A stretch of 64,000 nucleotides of DNA from VXNE01 sp965208745 (GCA_965208745.1 CBDBPN010000004.1:1612001-1676000), one strand, 5' to 3'; shown: positions 49,215-57,761, numbered from the stretch's first letter. The notes: generated by a model not told the origin, from the letters alone. Made by a program: numbers and translations.

Positions 49215-50009
49215 ATGACGCGCATCGCCTTCATCGGCGGCGGCAACATGGCCTTCGCCATGGTCAAAGGGCTGCGTGCCGGCGCGTCGTTCGACATCGC
49301 CGTCGCGGATCCCGTGCCGGCGCAACTCGCGCGGTTCGAGGGCGCGTCGACCACCGCCGACAACGCCGCGGCCGCAGCCGGCGCGGACGCCGTGGTGCTC
49401 GCGGTGAAGCCCCAGCAGATCGCCGCCGCTGTGGCCGCGACCGAACTCGATTCCGGGCAACTCGTCATCTCCATCGCCGCCGGCGTCCCGATGCACGCCA
49501 TCGCCCGCTGGACCTCGCCCTGCCAGCCTATCGTGCGCTGCATGCCCAACACGCCGGCGCTCCTCGGCGCCGGCATTACGGGCGCCGTACCCAGCGAGAC
49601 AGTCGATGCCGGGCACCGCACGCTCGCCGAGCGCATCCTGTCCGCCACCGGCGAAATCGTCTGGTTCGACGAAGAGGCGAGTCTCGATGCCGTGACCGCA
49701 CTGTCCGGAAGCGGCCCCGCCTACTTCTTCTACCTGCTCGAAGCCATGGTCGACGCCGGGGCCGCCATCGGCGTCGATGCCGACACGGCGCGGCGCCTCG
49801 CCGTCGCAACGGCGCTCGGAGCGGCCCGGATGGCCGCGGCGGGCGACGCGGACCCCGCAGCTTTGCGGGCGCGCGTCACCTCTCCCGGTGGCACGACCGA
49901 GCGCGCCCTTTCTATACTTGCGTCGAACCGGGTGGACGCGGCGGTTCGCCAGGCGATCGAGGGTGCCTGGCGCCGATCCCGGGAACTGGGGAAGGAGTTC
50001 GGGGAGTAG
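49215..50009 (+). CDS. proC: Pyrroline-5-carboxylate reductase
   Basis: Last step of proline synthesis, NAD(P)H-dependent reduction of pyrroline-5-carboxylate. The 264-residue protein has the Rossmann loop IAFIGGGNMAFAMVKGL, VVLAVKPQQI, IVRCMPNTPALLGAGITG, VTALSGSGPAYFFYLLEAMV and the C-terminal RVTSPGGTTERALSIL. It is packed between yggS and yggT with 1-2 bp spacing. Confidence 0.96.
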   Translation: MTRIAFIGGGNMAFAMVKGLRAGASFDIAVADPVPAQLARFEGASTTADNAAAAAGADAVVLAVKPQQIAAAVAATELDSGQLVISIAAGVPMHAIARWTSPCQPIVRCMPNTPALLGAGITGAVPSETVDAGHRTLAERILSATGEIVWFDEEASLDAVTALSGSGPAYFFYLLEAMVDAGAAIGVDADTARRLAVATALGAARMAAAGDADPAALRARVTSPGGTTERALSILASNRVDAAVRQAIEGAWRRSRELGKEFGE

Positions 50010-50011
50010 CC

Positions 50012-50599
50012 ATGGGCGGACCGGTCGCCTTCGTCATCCAGTTCATCCTGAGCGCGGCCGCGGTCCTGTTCCTGATCCGCTTCATCCTGCAGGCCACGCG
50101 CGCGGACTTCTACAACCCGATCTCCCAGGGCATCGTGCGGTACACGGACCCAATCCTGAAGCCACTCCGCGTCGTGATCCCCTCGTACCGCAACCTCGAC
50201 TTCGCGGCCTTCGTGGCCACGTGGATCGTGAGCATCGTCACCATCATCGTGGCGGTCATCATGACGGGCAGCTACAGCAACGCGACCGTCGTCGAACTCA
50301 TCCGGTCCCTCGGTCTCGAGGTCGGCGCGATCGTCGGCGGCGTCTACCGCACGCTCGATCTCTTCCTGAGCTTCTACTGGATCGCGATCTTCCTCTCGAT
50401 CATCGTCTCGTTCGTGGCCCCGGCGACGTACAACCCCGTGATTTCCCTCCTGAACCAGGTCTGTGAGCCGGTGCTCGCGCCCGCACGGCGCGTGCTGCCG
50501 GCGCTGGGCGGTCTCGACCTCTCACCGCTCATCGTCTTCCTCGTGCTGGCGCTCCTGCAACGGTTCTTCCTGCCGGGGCTGTTCCGACTCCTGTTCTGA
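50012..50599 (+). CDS. yggT: YggT family integral membrane protein
   Basis: A 195-residue membrane protein with two YGGT repeats. The first begins FVIQFILSAAAVLFLIRFIL with ILKPLRVVIPSYRNLDFAAF; the second begins FYWIAIFLSIIVSFVAP with PVLAPARRVLPALGGLDLSP. About five transmembrane helices are predicted by eye. It has been implicated in osmotic or potassium homeostasis, but its biochemical role is unknown. Conserved third gene of yggS-proC-yggT. Confidence 0.93.
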   Translation: MGGPVAFVIQFILSAAAVLFLIRFILQATRADFYNPISQGIVRYTDPILKPLRVVIPSYRNLDFAAFVATWIVSIVTIIVAVIMTGSYSNATVVELIRSLGLEVGAIVGGVYRTLDLFLSFYWIAIFLSIIVSFVAPATYNPVISLLNQVCEPVLAPARRVLPALGGLDLSPLIVFLVLALLQRFFLPGLFRLLF

Positions 50600-50604
50600 C
50601 GGCC

Positions 50605-51744
50605 GTGGCCCTGCCGCCCGACTCCGTCGGCATCGTGACGCCGCAGACGCGGAGTTTCGGTGCGCTGGACCTGCAGTGCGGTGTCCGCCTGCCGGCCTTC
50701 GACCTCGTCTACGAGACCTACGGCGAACTGAACGCGGACCGGTCCAACGCGGTGCTGATCTGCCACGCCCTGTCCGGGAGCCACCATGCCGCCGGCTACC
50801 ACGCGGAGACCGACCGACGCCCCGGCTGGTGGGACGTCTGCATCGGGCCCGGCAAGCCCATCGACACCGACCGGTTCTTCGTCGTCAGCCTCAACAACCT
50901 CGGCGGCTGCCACGGCAGCACCGGTCCGCGCTCGAACGTTCCCGCGACCGGGGAACCGTACGGTCCCAAGTTCCCGAACGTCACCGTCAAGGACTGGGTG
51001 CGCAGCCAGGCGATGCTGGCGGACGCGCTCGGCATCGACGCCTTCGCCGCGGTCATCGGCGGCAGTCTCGGGGGCATGCAGGCCATGCAGTGGGCCATCG
51101 ACTTCCCGGACCGCATCCGCCACGCGCTCCTGATCGCCTGCGCGCCCAAGCTCTCCGCGCAGAACATCGCCTTCAACGAGATCGCCCGCCAGGCGATCCT
51201 GACGGACCCGGACTACCGCGACGGGGATTACGTGAAGGCCGCCACGAACCCGGACCGGGGACTCATGCTCGCGCGGATGCTCGGTCACGTCACCTACCTG
51301 TCCGATGACAGCATGGGGGACAAGTTCGGGCGGGAACTCCGGTCGGGCGACATCGCTTCCGGTCACGACGTCGAGTTCCAGGTGGAGAGCTACCTGCACT
51401 ACCAGGGCCGCTCGTTCTCCAAGTCGTTCGACGCGAACACCTATCTCCTGATGACCCGCGCCCTCGACTACTTCGACCCGGCGCACGAGTATGGCGACGA
51501 CCTCGTCGCGGCCCTCGCGGTCTCCCGCTGCGCCTACCTCGTGGTCTCCTTCTCGACCGACTGGCGCTTCTCGCCGGAGCGCTCCGACGAGATCGTCGAC
51601 GCGCTGTTGGCCGCGCGCCGCGACGTCGTGAGCGTGAGCATCGAAGCCTCCCACGGCCACGACTCGTTCCTGCTCCCCGTGCCCCGCTACCTGGCGGTCC
51701 TGTCCGGGTATCTTGACCGCGTCGCCCAGGAGTGTGGCCAGTGA
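50605..51744 (+). CDS. metX: Homoserine O-acyltransferase (MetX family)
   Basis: An alpha/beta-hydrolase-fold enzyme that activates homoserine for methionine synthesis. In many gammaproteobacteria, enzymes of this family use succinyl-CoA rather than acetyl-CoA; which one applies here is not decided by what I can see. The 379-residue product has LICHALSGSHHAAGYHAE, GGCHGSTGPRSNVPATGEPY, the nucleophile elbow AVIGGSLGGMQAMQWA (Ser) and the catalytic His in SIEASHGHDSFLLP. GTG 50605 is the first suitable start, 5 bp after yggT. Its end overlaps metW by four bases. metX-metW pairing is standard. Confidence 0.94.
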   Translation: MALPPDSVGIVTPQTRSFGALDLQCGVRLPAFDLVYETYGELNADRSNAVLICHALSGSHHAAGYHAETDRRPGWWDVCIGPGKPIDTDRFFVVSLNNLGGCHGSTGPRSNVPATGEPYGPKFPNVTVKDWVRSQAMLADALGIDAFAAVIGGSLGGMQAMQWAIDFPDRIRHALLIACAPKLSAQNIAFNEIARQAILTDPDYRDGDYVKAATNPDRGLMLARMLGHVTYLSDDSMGDKFGRELRSGDIASGHDVEFQVESYLHYQGRSFSKSFDANTYLLMTRALDYFDPAHEYGDDLVAALAVSRCAYLVVSFSTDWRFSPERSDEIVDALLAARRDVVSVSIEASHGHDSFLLPVPRYLAVLSGYLDRVAQECGQ

Positions 51745-52340
51745 GGGAGGACCTGCGCATCATCGCGGACCTGGTGGCCCCGGGGGCGCGCGTCCTCGAC
51801 CTCGGCTGCGGCCACGGCGAGTTGCTGGCATACCTGCAGGGGCACAAGGACGTGGTCGGCTACGGCCTCGACAACGGCGCCGAGGAGATCGCCGCGTGCA
51901 TCCGTACGGGCGTCAACGTGATCGAACAGGACCTCGACGAGGGCCTGACCCGATTCCCCGACGCGAGCTTCGACCTGGTCGTGATGGCGAACACGCTGCA
52001 GGCCGTGCAGGCGCCGGACCGCCTGCTGGACGAGATGCTTCGCGTCGGGCGGGAGTGCGTCGTCACCTTTCCGAATTTCGGCCACTGGACCTGCCGGCTG
52101 CAGCTCGCGACGCGGGGACGCATGCCGGTGGCCAGGCACCTGCCGTACACCTGGTACGCGACGCCGAACATCCACCTGTGCACGTTCGCGGACTTCGAGA
52201 CGCTGTGCCGCGACAGCGACCTGACGATCACCGAGCGCTTCGTGTGCGATCGCGCCTACCGCCACGGCCGGCTGATCAACCGGTTCCCCAACCTGTTCGG
52301 AACGACGGCCTTCTACCGGCTGCGACGCGGGAGCGGCTGA
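51741..52340 (+). CDS. metW: Methionine biosynthesis protein MetW
   Basis: A 199-residue SAM-methyltransferase-fold protein that accompanies MetX and is required for its activity in several bacteria. It has VLDLGCGHGELLAYLQ, GYGLDNGAEEI, FDLVVMANTLQAVQAPDRLL and FPNFGHWTCRLQLATRGRMP with LPYTWYATPNIHLCTFADFE. GTG 51741 overlaps the metX stop (GTGA) and has AGGAG eight bases upstream, which decides it over the GTG at 51732. The DUF4426 gene follows with a one-base overlap. Confidence 0.94.
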   Translation: MREDLRIIADLVAPGARVLDLGCGHGELLAYLQGHKDVVGYGLDNGAEEIAACIRTGVNVIEQDLDEGLTRFPDASFDLVVMANTLQAVQAPDRLLDEMLRVGRECVVTFPNFGHWTCRLQLATRGRMPVARHLPYTWYATPNIHLCTFADFETLCRDSDLTITERFVCDRAYRHGRLINRFPNLFGTTAFYRLRRGSG

Positions 52341-52774
52341 TGTCCGCCCATTGCCTGCGATGGGCCGGCGTCGCCGCGGCCATCCTCCTCGCCGCCGGGG
52401 GTCACGCGGAGCAGAAGGCCGTGTTCGGCGAGTACGCCATCCACTACACGGTCTTCAACGCGAGCTTCCTGCGGCCCGAGATCGCCGAGCGCTACGGCAT
52501 CGTGCGCGGGCTCGACAGGGCCCTCGCCAACGTCTCCGTCCTGGACGCCGCGGGGCGGGCGGTCGAGGCGCCGGTCACCGGGTCCTTCCGCAACCTCCTC
52601 GGCCACGTCGAGCCGCTCCGCTTCCGGCCCGTCCGCCAGGGAGACTCCGTCTACTACCTGGCCTCGCTGACCTACCCGCACGCCGAGGCGCTGCGGTTCG
52701 ACATCGTGGCCGACCTGCCCGGCTACGGAGCCGCCACGGTGACCTTCCAGAAGACGCTGTACTGGGAGGAGTGA
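52340..52774 (+). CDS. DUF4426 secreted protein
   Basis: A 144-residue protein with a signal peptide (RWAGVAAAILLAAGGHA, cleavage about residue 23). The following mature domain contains VFGEYAIHYTVFNASFLRPE, VRGLDRALANVSVLDAAGRA and VYYLASLTYPHAEALRFDIV. This matches the DUF4426 family found between metW and rdgB in Pseudomonas-type genomes. Function unknown; probably periplasmic. Its ATG shares a base with the metW stop, and rdgB starts 4 bp after it. Confidence 0.88.
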   Translation: MSAHCLRWAGVAAAILLAAGGHAEQKAVFGEYAIHYTVFNASFLRPEIAERYGIVRGLDRALANVSVLDAAGRAVEAPVTGSFRNLLGHVEPLRFRPVRQGDSVYYLASLTYPHAEALRFDIVADLPGYGAATVTFQKTLYWEE

Positions 52775-52778
52775 CACT

Positions 52779-53378
52779 ATGCGTGCCAGGGCTGTGCTCG
52801 CGAGCGCGAACGCCGGCAAGCTGCGGGAACTGGCCAGTCTTCTCGCCCCGGCGGCCGTCGAACTCCGCGCCGCGTCCGATTTCGATGTGCCGGCTCCGGA
52901 CGAGACGGGACTGACCTTCCTCGAAAACGCCCTGCTCAAGGCGCGCAACGCCTCTGCCGTGACCGGCCTCCCGGCCATCGGAGACGACTCGGGCCTCGTC
53001 GTACCGGCTCTCGGCGGTGCTCCCGGGATCTACTCCGCGCGCTTCGCCGGCCCGGACGCGTCCGCAGCCGACAACAACGCGAAGCTGGTGGCCGCCCTCG
53101 CCGGAGTCGCGGACCGGCGCGCCCATTTCTATTGCGCGCTCGTGTTCCTCGAACGTCCCGACGACCCCGTCCCGCTCATCGCGACCGGCGCATGGCATGG
53201 CGAGATCGTGGACCGGCCCCGCGGCGGCCACGGCTTCGGCTACGACCCCCACTTCTTCGTGCCCGAGCTCCGGGCGACCGCCGCGGAACTCGCCCCGGAG
53301 ATCAAGAACGCGCGCAGCCACCGAGGGATCGCCGCCGGCGCCCTGGCACGCCAACTGGCCGAGGCGGCCGGACCGTGA
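52779..53378 (+). CDS. rdgB: XTP/dITP diphosphatase (HAM1 family)
   Basis: It cleans the nucleotide pool of non-canonical purine triphosphates (dITP, XTP). The 199-residue product begins AVLASANAGKLRELASLLAP and has ETGLTFLENALLKARNAS, GLPAIGDDSGLVVPALGG (the DDSG metal/active site), PGIYSARFAG, GHGFGYDPHFF and KNARSHRG. All conserved positions are intact. Its stop overlaps the hemW start (GTGA). Confidence 0.95.
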   Translation: MRARAVLASANAGKLRELASLLAPAAVELRAASDFDVPAPDETGLTFLENALLKARNASAVTGLPAIGDDSGLVVPALGGAPGIYSARFAGPDASAADNNAKLVAALAGVADRRAHFYCALVFLERPDDPVPLIATGAWHGEIVDRPRGGHGFGYDPHFFVPELRATAAELAPEIKNARSHRGIAAGALARQLAEAAGP

Positions 53379-54466
53379 GCGGACTGTACGTGCACCTGCC
53401 CTGGTGCGTGCGCAAGTGCCCGTACTGCGACTTCAACTCGCACCCGCTGAAGGCGCGGCTGCCGGAGTCCGACTACCTCCGGGCACTGCTCGACGACTTC
53501 GCCGGGGAGCGTCGGCGCGCAGCCTTGCCGATCCGCTCCGTCTACTTCGGTGGCGGCACGCCGAGCCTCTTCTCGCCAAGCGCATTCGGGCGCCTGCTCG
53601 ACGCGTTCGCGCTCCCGGACGATGTCGAGGTGACCATGGAAGCGAATCCCGGCACCGTCGAGACCGCAGGCGCGGTTGCCGAGTACGCGCGCGCCGGCGT
53701 CAACCGCCTGTCCCTCGGGGTCCAGTCGTTCGACGATCGACATCTGCGGGCACTCGGGCGCATCCACGACGGCGACGAGGCCAGGCACGCCGCACGGGCG
53801 ATCCGCGCCGCCGGATTCGCCGGGTTCAACATCGACCTCATGTTCGGACTGCCCGGACAGACCGTCGCGGAAGCGCTCTCCGACCTCGAAGGCGCCGTCA
53901 CGCTCGCGCCGGATCACATCTCCTGGTATCAGCTCACGATCGAACCCAGGACGGAATTCGCGCGGCGGCCTCCGGAACTCCCGGGCCCCGACGCGGTGGC
54001 GGACATTGCCGAGGCCGGACAGGCGCTCCTGGCGGACCACGGATACGAACGCTACGAGGTCTCCGCCTACGCGCGCCCCGGCTCCCGATGCCGGCACAAC
54101 CTCAACTACTGGACGTTCGGCGACTACCTCGGCATCGGCGCCGGCGCTCACGGCAAGCTGACCGGCGCGCGCGGCGTCGTCCGCACCGCCAAGGCCCCGC
54201 AACCCCGGCTCTACCTCAAGGACCCGTCACCCGTCGACACGCCGGTGGATCCCGCTGCGCTGCCGGTGGAGTTCATGATGAACGCCCTGCGCCTGGTGGA
54301 AGGGGTGGCGACTTCGCGCTTCGAAGAACGCACGGGACTGTCCGGCGCGACGATCGACGGGTTGGTGACGGCGCTGCGGGAAGAGGGCCTGATGGACCCC
54401 TGTCTGCTGGCGCTGACGGAGTTCGGCTACCGGCACCTCGACGCGGTCGTCGCCCGTTTTCTCTGA
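53375..54466 (+). CDS. hemW: HemW radical SAM protein (heme chaperone-type)
   Basis: A 363-residue radical SAM protein related to oxygen-independent coproporphyrinogen III oxidase, now regarded as a heme-transfer protein. The 4Fe-4S cluster motif C-x3-C-x2-C is in LPWCVRKCPYCDFNSHPL. VYFGGGTPSLFSPSAF, MEANPGTVETAG, VNRLSLGVQSFDDRHLRALG and GFNIDLMFGLPGQT follow, with the HemW C-terminal domain (VEFMMNALRLVEGVA). The start GTG 53375 overlaps the rdgB stop. It lacks the extra N-terminal cysteines of true HemN. Convergent with trmB. Confidence 0.93.
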   Translation: MSGLYVHLPWCVRKCPYCDFNSHPLKARLPESDYLRALLDDFAGERRRAALPIRSVYFGGGTPSLFSPSAFGRLLDAFALPDDVEVTMEANPGTVETAGAVAEYARAGVNRLSLGVQSFDDRHLRALGRIHDGDEARHAARAIRAAGFAGFNIDLMFGLPGQTVAEALSDLEGAVTLAPDHISWYQLTIEPRTEFARRPPELPGPDAVADIAEAGQALLADHGYERYEVSAYARPGSRCRHNLNYWTFGDYLGIGAGAHGKLTGARGVVRTAKAPQPRLYLKDPSPVDTPVDPAALPVEFMMNALRLVEGVATSRFEERTGLSGATIDGLVTALREEGLMDPCLLALTEFGYRHLDAVVARFL

Positions 54467-54479
54467 TCGCGCGAACCGT

Positions 54480-55121
54480 TCACGCCTTCGTGTAGGCGAG
54501 GTCCCAGACGGCGTGGCCGAGCGCCTGGCCGCGGGACTCGAACCGCGTCACCGGACGCTCTGGCGGCCGTGGCGCGAAGGCGCCGGCCCCGCTCGCGTTG
54601 GCGAGCCCCGGCTCCGCTTCCATGACCTCCAGCATCCGCTCGGCGTAGGGCGCCCAGTCGGTCGCGAGCAGCACGCTGCCGCCCGGCTCGAGCACCCGCG
54701 CCACTTCGGCCGCGAAGGCCGGCTGCACGAGGCGCCGCTTGTGGTGTCTCGCCTTCGGCCAGGGATCCGGGAAGTACACCGCGACGAGCCGAATGCTGCC
54801 ATCCGGCCAACCTGGCAGGACGCGGCGCACGTCGTCCTCGACGATCCGGACGTTCGCGATCTCCGCCCGCTCGCACTGCAGGATCAGCGAACCGATCCCC
54901 GGCTGGTACACGTCGACGCCGACGCAGGTCCAGTCCGGGTGCGCCTCCGCGAAGGCGGCGAGGGCGTGGCCCATGCCGAAGCCCACCTCCAGCAGCACGG
55001 GCGCGGCGCACTCGGCCGGGTCCGTCAGCCGATAGCGGTCCGCGTGCTCGGCGAGTGCGCGTGCCTGGCCCGAGGTCAGGCGGCCCCGGCGGCGGACGTA
55101 CACGCGGGCATCGCGCGTCAT
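54480..55121 (-). CDS. trmB: tRNA (guanine46-N7)-methyltransferase
   Basis: A SAM-dependent enzyme making m7G46 in tRNA. The 213-residue product has VLLEVGFGMGHALAAFAEAH (SAM loop), VGVDVYQPGIGSLILQCE, VAVYFPDPWPKARHHKRRLV (the PDPWPK-KRHxKRR signature), GSVLLATDWAPYAERMLEV and a C-terminal RFESRGQALGHAVWDLAY. It is downstream of rpoH on the same strand, separated by 61 bp containing a strong hairpin just before its start. Confidence 0.94.
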   Translation of the reverse strand: MTRDARVYVRRRGRLTSGQARALAEHADRYRLTDPAECAAPVLLEVGFGMGHALAAFAEAHPDWTCVGVDVYQPGIGSLILQCERAEIANVRIVEDDVRRVLPGWPDGSIRLVAVYFPDPWPKARHHKRRLVQPAFAAEVARVLEPGGSVLLATDWAPYAERMLEVMEAEPGLANASGAGAFAPRPPERPVTRFESRGQALGHAVWDLAYTKA

Positions 55122-55127
55122 GCTTGA

Positions 55128-55158
55128 GCGCGCGCCCGGCGGTGTGCCGGACGCGCGC
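55128..55158. terminator. Strong GC-rich hairpin between rpoH and trmB
   Basis: GCGCGCGCCCGGC (55128-55140) pairs with GCCGGACGCGCGC (55146-55158), a 13-bp stem with one G-U pair (in the minus-strand RNA) and a 5-nt loop. It begins six bases upstream of the trmB ATG, so it covers where the trmB ribosome binding site should be. No T-run follows, so it may act as an attenuator or a translational block instead of a classical terminator. Confidence 0.6.
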
Positions 55159-55182
55159 GGGAGAGCAGGTACCGGTGCGGAA

Positions 55183-56040
55183 TCAGGCGGCGGCTTGGAG
55201 CGAGACGCGCAGCTTCTTCATCGCGTTCGCCTCGATCTGCCGGATCCGCTCCGCGGAGACGCCGTAGCGCGCGGCGAGTTCGTGCAGGGTGGACTTGCGC
55301 TCGGAGAGCCAGCGGCTGCGCAGGATGTCCCGGCTGCGCTCGTCGAGCCCGTCGAGGGCGTCGTGCAGCCGCGCCGTGCTCTGCTCGGCCCAGTCGTCTT
55401 CGATCACCAGCGCTTCGGGATCCGCCGCCTCGTCCGCCAGGAACTGGGCCGGTGCGACGGCGGGTTCGTCCTCGTCGTCCATGGCCCCGTCGAAAGCCAT
55501 GTCCCTGGCCGCCATGCGGCCTTCCATCTGCGTGACGACCGCAGGCTCGACGCCCAGGTCCCTCGCGACGGCCTCGACCTCGCTCCGGTTCATCCACCCG
55601 AGTCGCTTCTTGTTGCTGCGCAGGTTGAAGAAGAGCTTGCGCTGCGCCTTCGTGGTGGCCACCTTGACGATGCGCCAGTTGCGCAGGATGTACTCGTGGA
55701 TCTCGGCCTTGATCCAGTGCACCGCGAACGACACGAGGCGCACGCCCACCTCCGGATTGAATCGCCGGACAGCCTTCATGAGCCCGACGTTGCCTTCCTG
55801 GATGAGGTCTCCCTGCGGCAGACCGTAACCCGAGTAGCTGCGGGCGAGGTGGATGACGAAACGGAGGTGCGCGAGGACCAGTTCGCGCGCGGCGTCGAGA
55901 TCCTGCTCGTAGTAGAAGCGTTCGGCGAGTGCGCGTTCCTCCTCGGCGCTGAGTACGGGGAACGCGTTGACGGTCTGGATATAGGTGTCCAGATCGCGTC
56001 CTGGCGACAAGCTGTCGAGAGACAGTACGTTAGAGGCCAT
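55183..56040 (-). CDS. rpoH: RNA polymerase heat-shock sigma factor (sigma-32)
   Basis: It directs RNA polymerase to heat-shock promoters. The 285-residue protein starts ASNVLSLDSLSPGRDLDTYI with VNAFPVLSAEEERALAERFY. It has region 2 (VLAHLRFVIHLARSYSGYGL, LIQEGNVGLMKAVRRFNPEV, FAVHWIKAEIHEYILRNWRI), the RpoH box (TTKAQRKLFFNLRSNKKRL) and region 4 (ERSRDILRSRWLSERKSTL, AARYGVSAERIRQIEANAMK). ATG 56040 has GGAGG seven bases upstream. A CIRCE operator lies 33-59 bp upstream, suggesting HrcA control. It lies just downstream of ftsX, as in E. coli ftsYEX-rpoH. Confidence 0.96.
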   Translation of the reverse strand: MASNVLSLDSLSPGRDLDTYIQTVNAFPVLSAEEERALAERFYYEQDLDAARELVLAHLRFVIHLARSYSGYGLPQGDLIQEGNVGLMKAVRRFNPEVGVRLVSFAVHWIKAEIHEYILRNWRIVKVATTKAQRKLFFNLRSNKKRLGWMNRSEVEAVARDLGVEPAVVTQMEGRMAARDMAFDGAMDDEDEPAVAPAQFLADEAADPEALVIEDDWAEQSTARLHDALDGLDERSRDILRSRWLSERKSTLHELAARYGVSAERIRQIEANAMKKLRVSLQAAA

Positions 56041-56072
56041 TTCGATACCTCCGGTAACACCCGGATCGAATC

Positions 56073-56099
56073 CTAGCACTCTCCGACCGCAAGTGCTAA
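56073..56099 (-). promoter_or_regulatory. CIRCE element (HrcA operator) upstream of rpoH
   Basis: On the rpoH strand the sequence reads TTAGCACTT, nine bases (GCGGTCGGA), then GAGTGCTAG. The CIRCE consensus is TTAGCACTC-N9-GAGTGCTAA, so 16 of 18 arm positions match and the spacer is exactly nine. It lies in the ftsX-rpoH gap, 33 bp before the rpoH ATG, in the promoter or early leader. HrcA bound here would repress rpoH. hrcA is not in this window. Confidence 0.85.
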
Positions 56100-56125
56100 T
56101 CCTCGATCCCGCCCAGCACCCTTCC

Positions 56126-57103
56126 TCAGACCGGTTCGAGGCCGCGCAGGCGTTGCCTGGAAGCGACCATTGCCCCGCACACGCCAAGCAACGCGCCGAT
56201 CCCCAGCAGCACGCCGGCGAATATGTGGTCGAGCCCGGTCAATTCCAAGTCCTGACCGTATCCCTCGAAGAGCGTCCTCAAGGGGGCTTCCAGCGCGAGC
56301 AGGGCAGCGGCGTTCAGCACCGCGGCGAGTACGCCCCCGCCGACGCCGTAGATCATCCCGAGGTACAGGAACGGCCGCCGGACGAAGGCGTCCGTGCCGC
56401 CCACCAGCTTCTGCACCCTGAGTTCCTCCAGCCGGGACTCGATGGCGAGGCGTACCGACGACAGCGTGACCAGCGCCGCCCCGAGGCCGAAGAGTCCGGC
56501 GAGCATCCATCCCAGGCGTTCCACCGCCGCGGCGATGGCGGCCAGACGCTCGAGCCATGTCGTCTCGATGACGACCTCCTCCACGGAAGGGTCGGCACTC
56601 GCTTCGGCCGCCAGTCTCGCAATGGTCGCGGACGAGACGCCGTCCGCCAGGCCGACCCGCACACTCGCCGGTAACGGGTTGTCCTCGAGCAGGTCCAGCG
56701 CGTCGGACACCTCGGCGTGGCCCCGGAACTCCTCGAGCGCTTCCTCGGGCGTGACGACCCACACGCGTTCCGTCTCCCGCAGCGCGCCGAGCCGCGCGGC
56801 GAGCGCTTCCGCGCCAGCCGAGCCCGAGGCGGGCTCGAAATACACCGAGAACCCGACCCGGCCTTCCCAGCGATCCATTGCGCCGGTGAGGTTCCGCTCG
56901 ACGAGGTACAGCCCCCCCGGCAACGCGAGCGCGATGCCGATGAGCAGCCAGATGACGAGGCTGGCCCCCACCCGGGAGCTGACGAAGTAGAAACTCTCGC
57001 GGGCGACGCGCGCGTGGTCGCGCACCGTCGCAAACGCCGGGCGGGCGTGGGCGGGCCACGGATCGGCCTTTCTATCCACCCCTGCCCGCCTGCCACTGGC
57101 CAT
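56126..57103 (-). CDS. ftsX: Cell division protein FtsX
   Basis: The membrane subunit of FtsEX, which links septum constriction to peptidoglycan hydrolase activation. The 325-residue product has a first membrane helix (LVIWLLIGIALALPGGLYLV), a periplasmic domain (VGFSVYFEPASG to EEVVIETTWLERL) and three C-terminal helices (LGWMLAGLFGLGAALVTLSS; FLYLGMIYGVGGGVLAAVLN; FAGVLLGIGALLGVCGAMVA). RLEELRVQKLVGGTDAFVRR is the conserved cytoplasmic segment. ATG 57103 is used; a TTG three codons earlier is possible. It overlaps ftsE by 32 bp. Confidence 0.92.
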   Translation of the reverse strand: MASGRRAGVDRKADPWPAHARPAFATVRDHARVARESFYFVSSRVGASLVIWLLIGIALALPGGLYLVERNLTGAMDRWEGRVGFSVYFEPASGSAGAEALAARLGALRETERVWVVTPEEALEEFRGHAEVSDALDLLEDNPLPASVRVGLADGVSSATIARLAAEASADPSVEEVVIETTWLERLAAIAAAVERLGWMLAGLFGLGAALVTLSSVRLAIESRLEELRVQKLVGGTDAFVRRPFLYLGMIYGVGGGVLAAVLNAAALLALEAPLRTLFEGYGQDLELTGLDHIFAGVLLGIGALLGVCGAMVASRQRLRGLEPV

Positions 57104-57761
57104 CACCGGCAAGCGCGCCGTGCTCCAGCTCGATGACGCGCATGCCGAGCGACTCGATGAGCCCGTGATCGTGACTGGCGACGATCACCGTCGTTCCGAC
57201 GCGGTGGAAATCCAGGAAGAGCCGCATGACGTCCCGCGAGAGGTGCGGGTCCAGGTTGCCGGTCGGCTCGTCGGCAAGCAGTACTTTCGGACGGTTGACG
57301 ACGGCGCGCGCGATGCCGACCCGCTGCCGTTCTCCCGCCGAGAGGAACACCGGCAGGTAGGCCTCCCGCTCGAGGAGCCCCACCCTTTCCAGGGCCGGAC
57401 GGACGCGCCGCCCGATGTCCCGCTCCCCCGTGCCCGTGACCCGGAGCGGCAGCGCCACGTTCTCGAACACGGTGCGGTGCATCAGCAGGCGCGGGTCCTG
57501 GAACACCGCCCCGAGGTGCTGGCGGTACCTCGGCAGGCGCCGGCGCGACAACGTGCCGATGTCCACGCCGTTGACGAGGATCTGGCCGCGGGTCGGGGCT
57601 TCGATCCCGAGCAGGAGCCTCAGGAACGTCGTCTTCCCGGCGCCCGAATGCCCGCGGATGAAGGCCATCGTGCCCTCGGCCACCTCGACGGTGACATCCT
57701 TCAGCGCCTCGTGGCCGTTCGGGAAACGCTTGGTGACGTTGCGGAACGCGACGCTACCCAT
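57072..57761 (-). CDS. ftsE: Cell division ATP-binding protein FtsE
   Basis: The ABC ATPase partner of FtsX, 229 residues. It has Walker A IRGHSGAGKTTFLRLL, the Q-loop AVFQDPRLLMHRTVFENVAL, the signature FLSAGERQRVGIARAVVNRP (LSAGE instead of the common LSGGE), Walker B VLLADEPTGNLD and the switch His in VIVASHDHGLIESL. ATG 57761 gives the family start GSVAFRNVTKRFPNGHEAL. Overlaps ftsY by 8 bp and ftsX by 32 bp, so all three are coupled. Confidence 0.95.
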   Translation of the reverse strand: MGSVAFRNVTKRFPNGHEALKDVTVEVAEGTMAFIRGHSGAGKTTFLRLLLGIEAPTRGQILVNGVDIGTLSRRRLPRYRQHLGAVFQDPRLLMHRTVFENVALPLRVTGTGERDIGRRVRPALERVGLLEREAYLPVFLSAGERQRVGIARAVVNRPKVLLADEPTGNLDPHLSRDVMRLFLDFHRVGTTVIVASHDHGLIESLGMRVIELEHGALAGDGQWQAGRGG

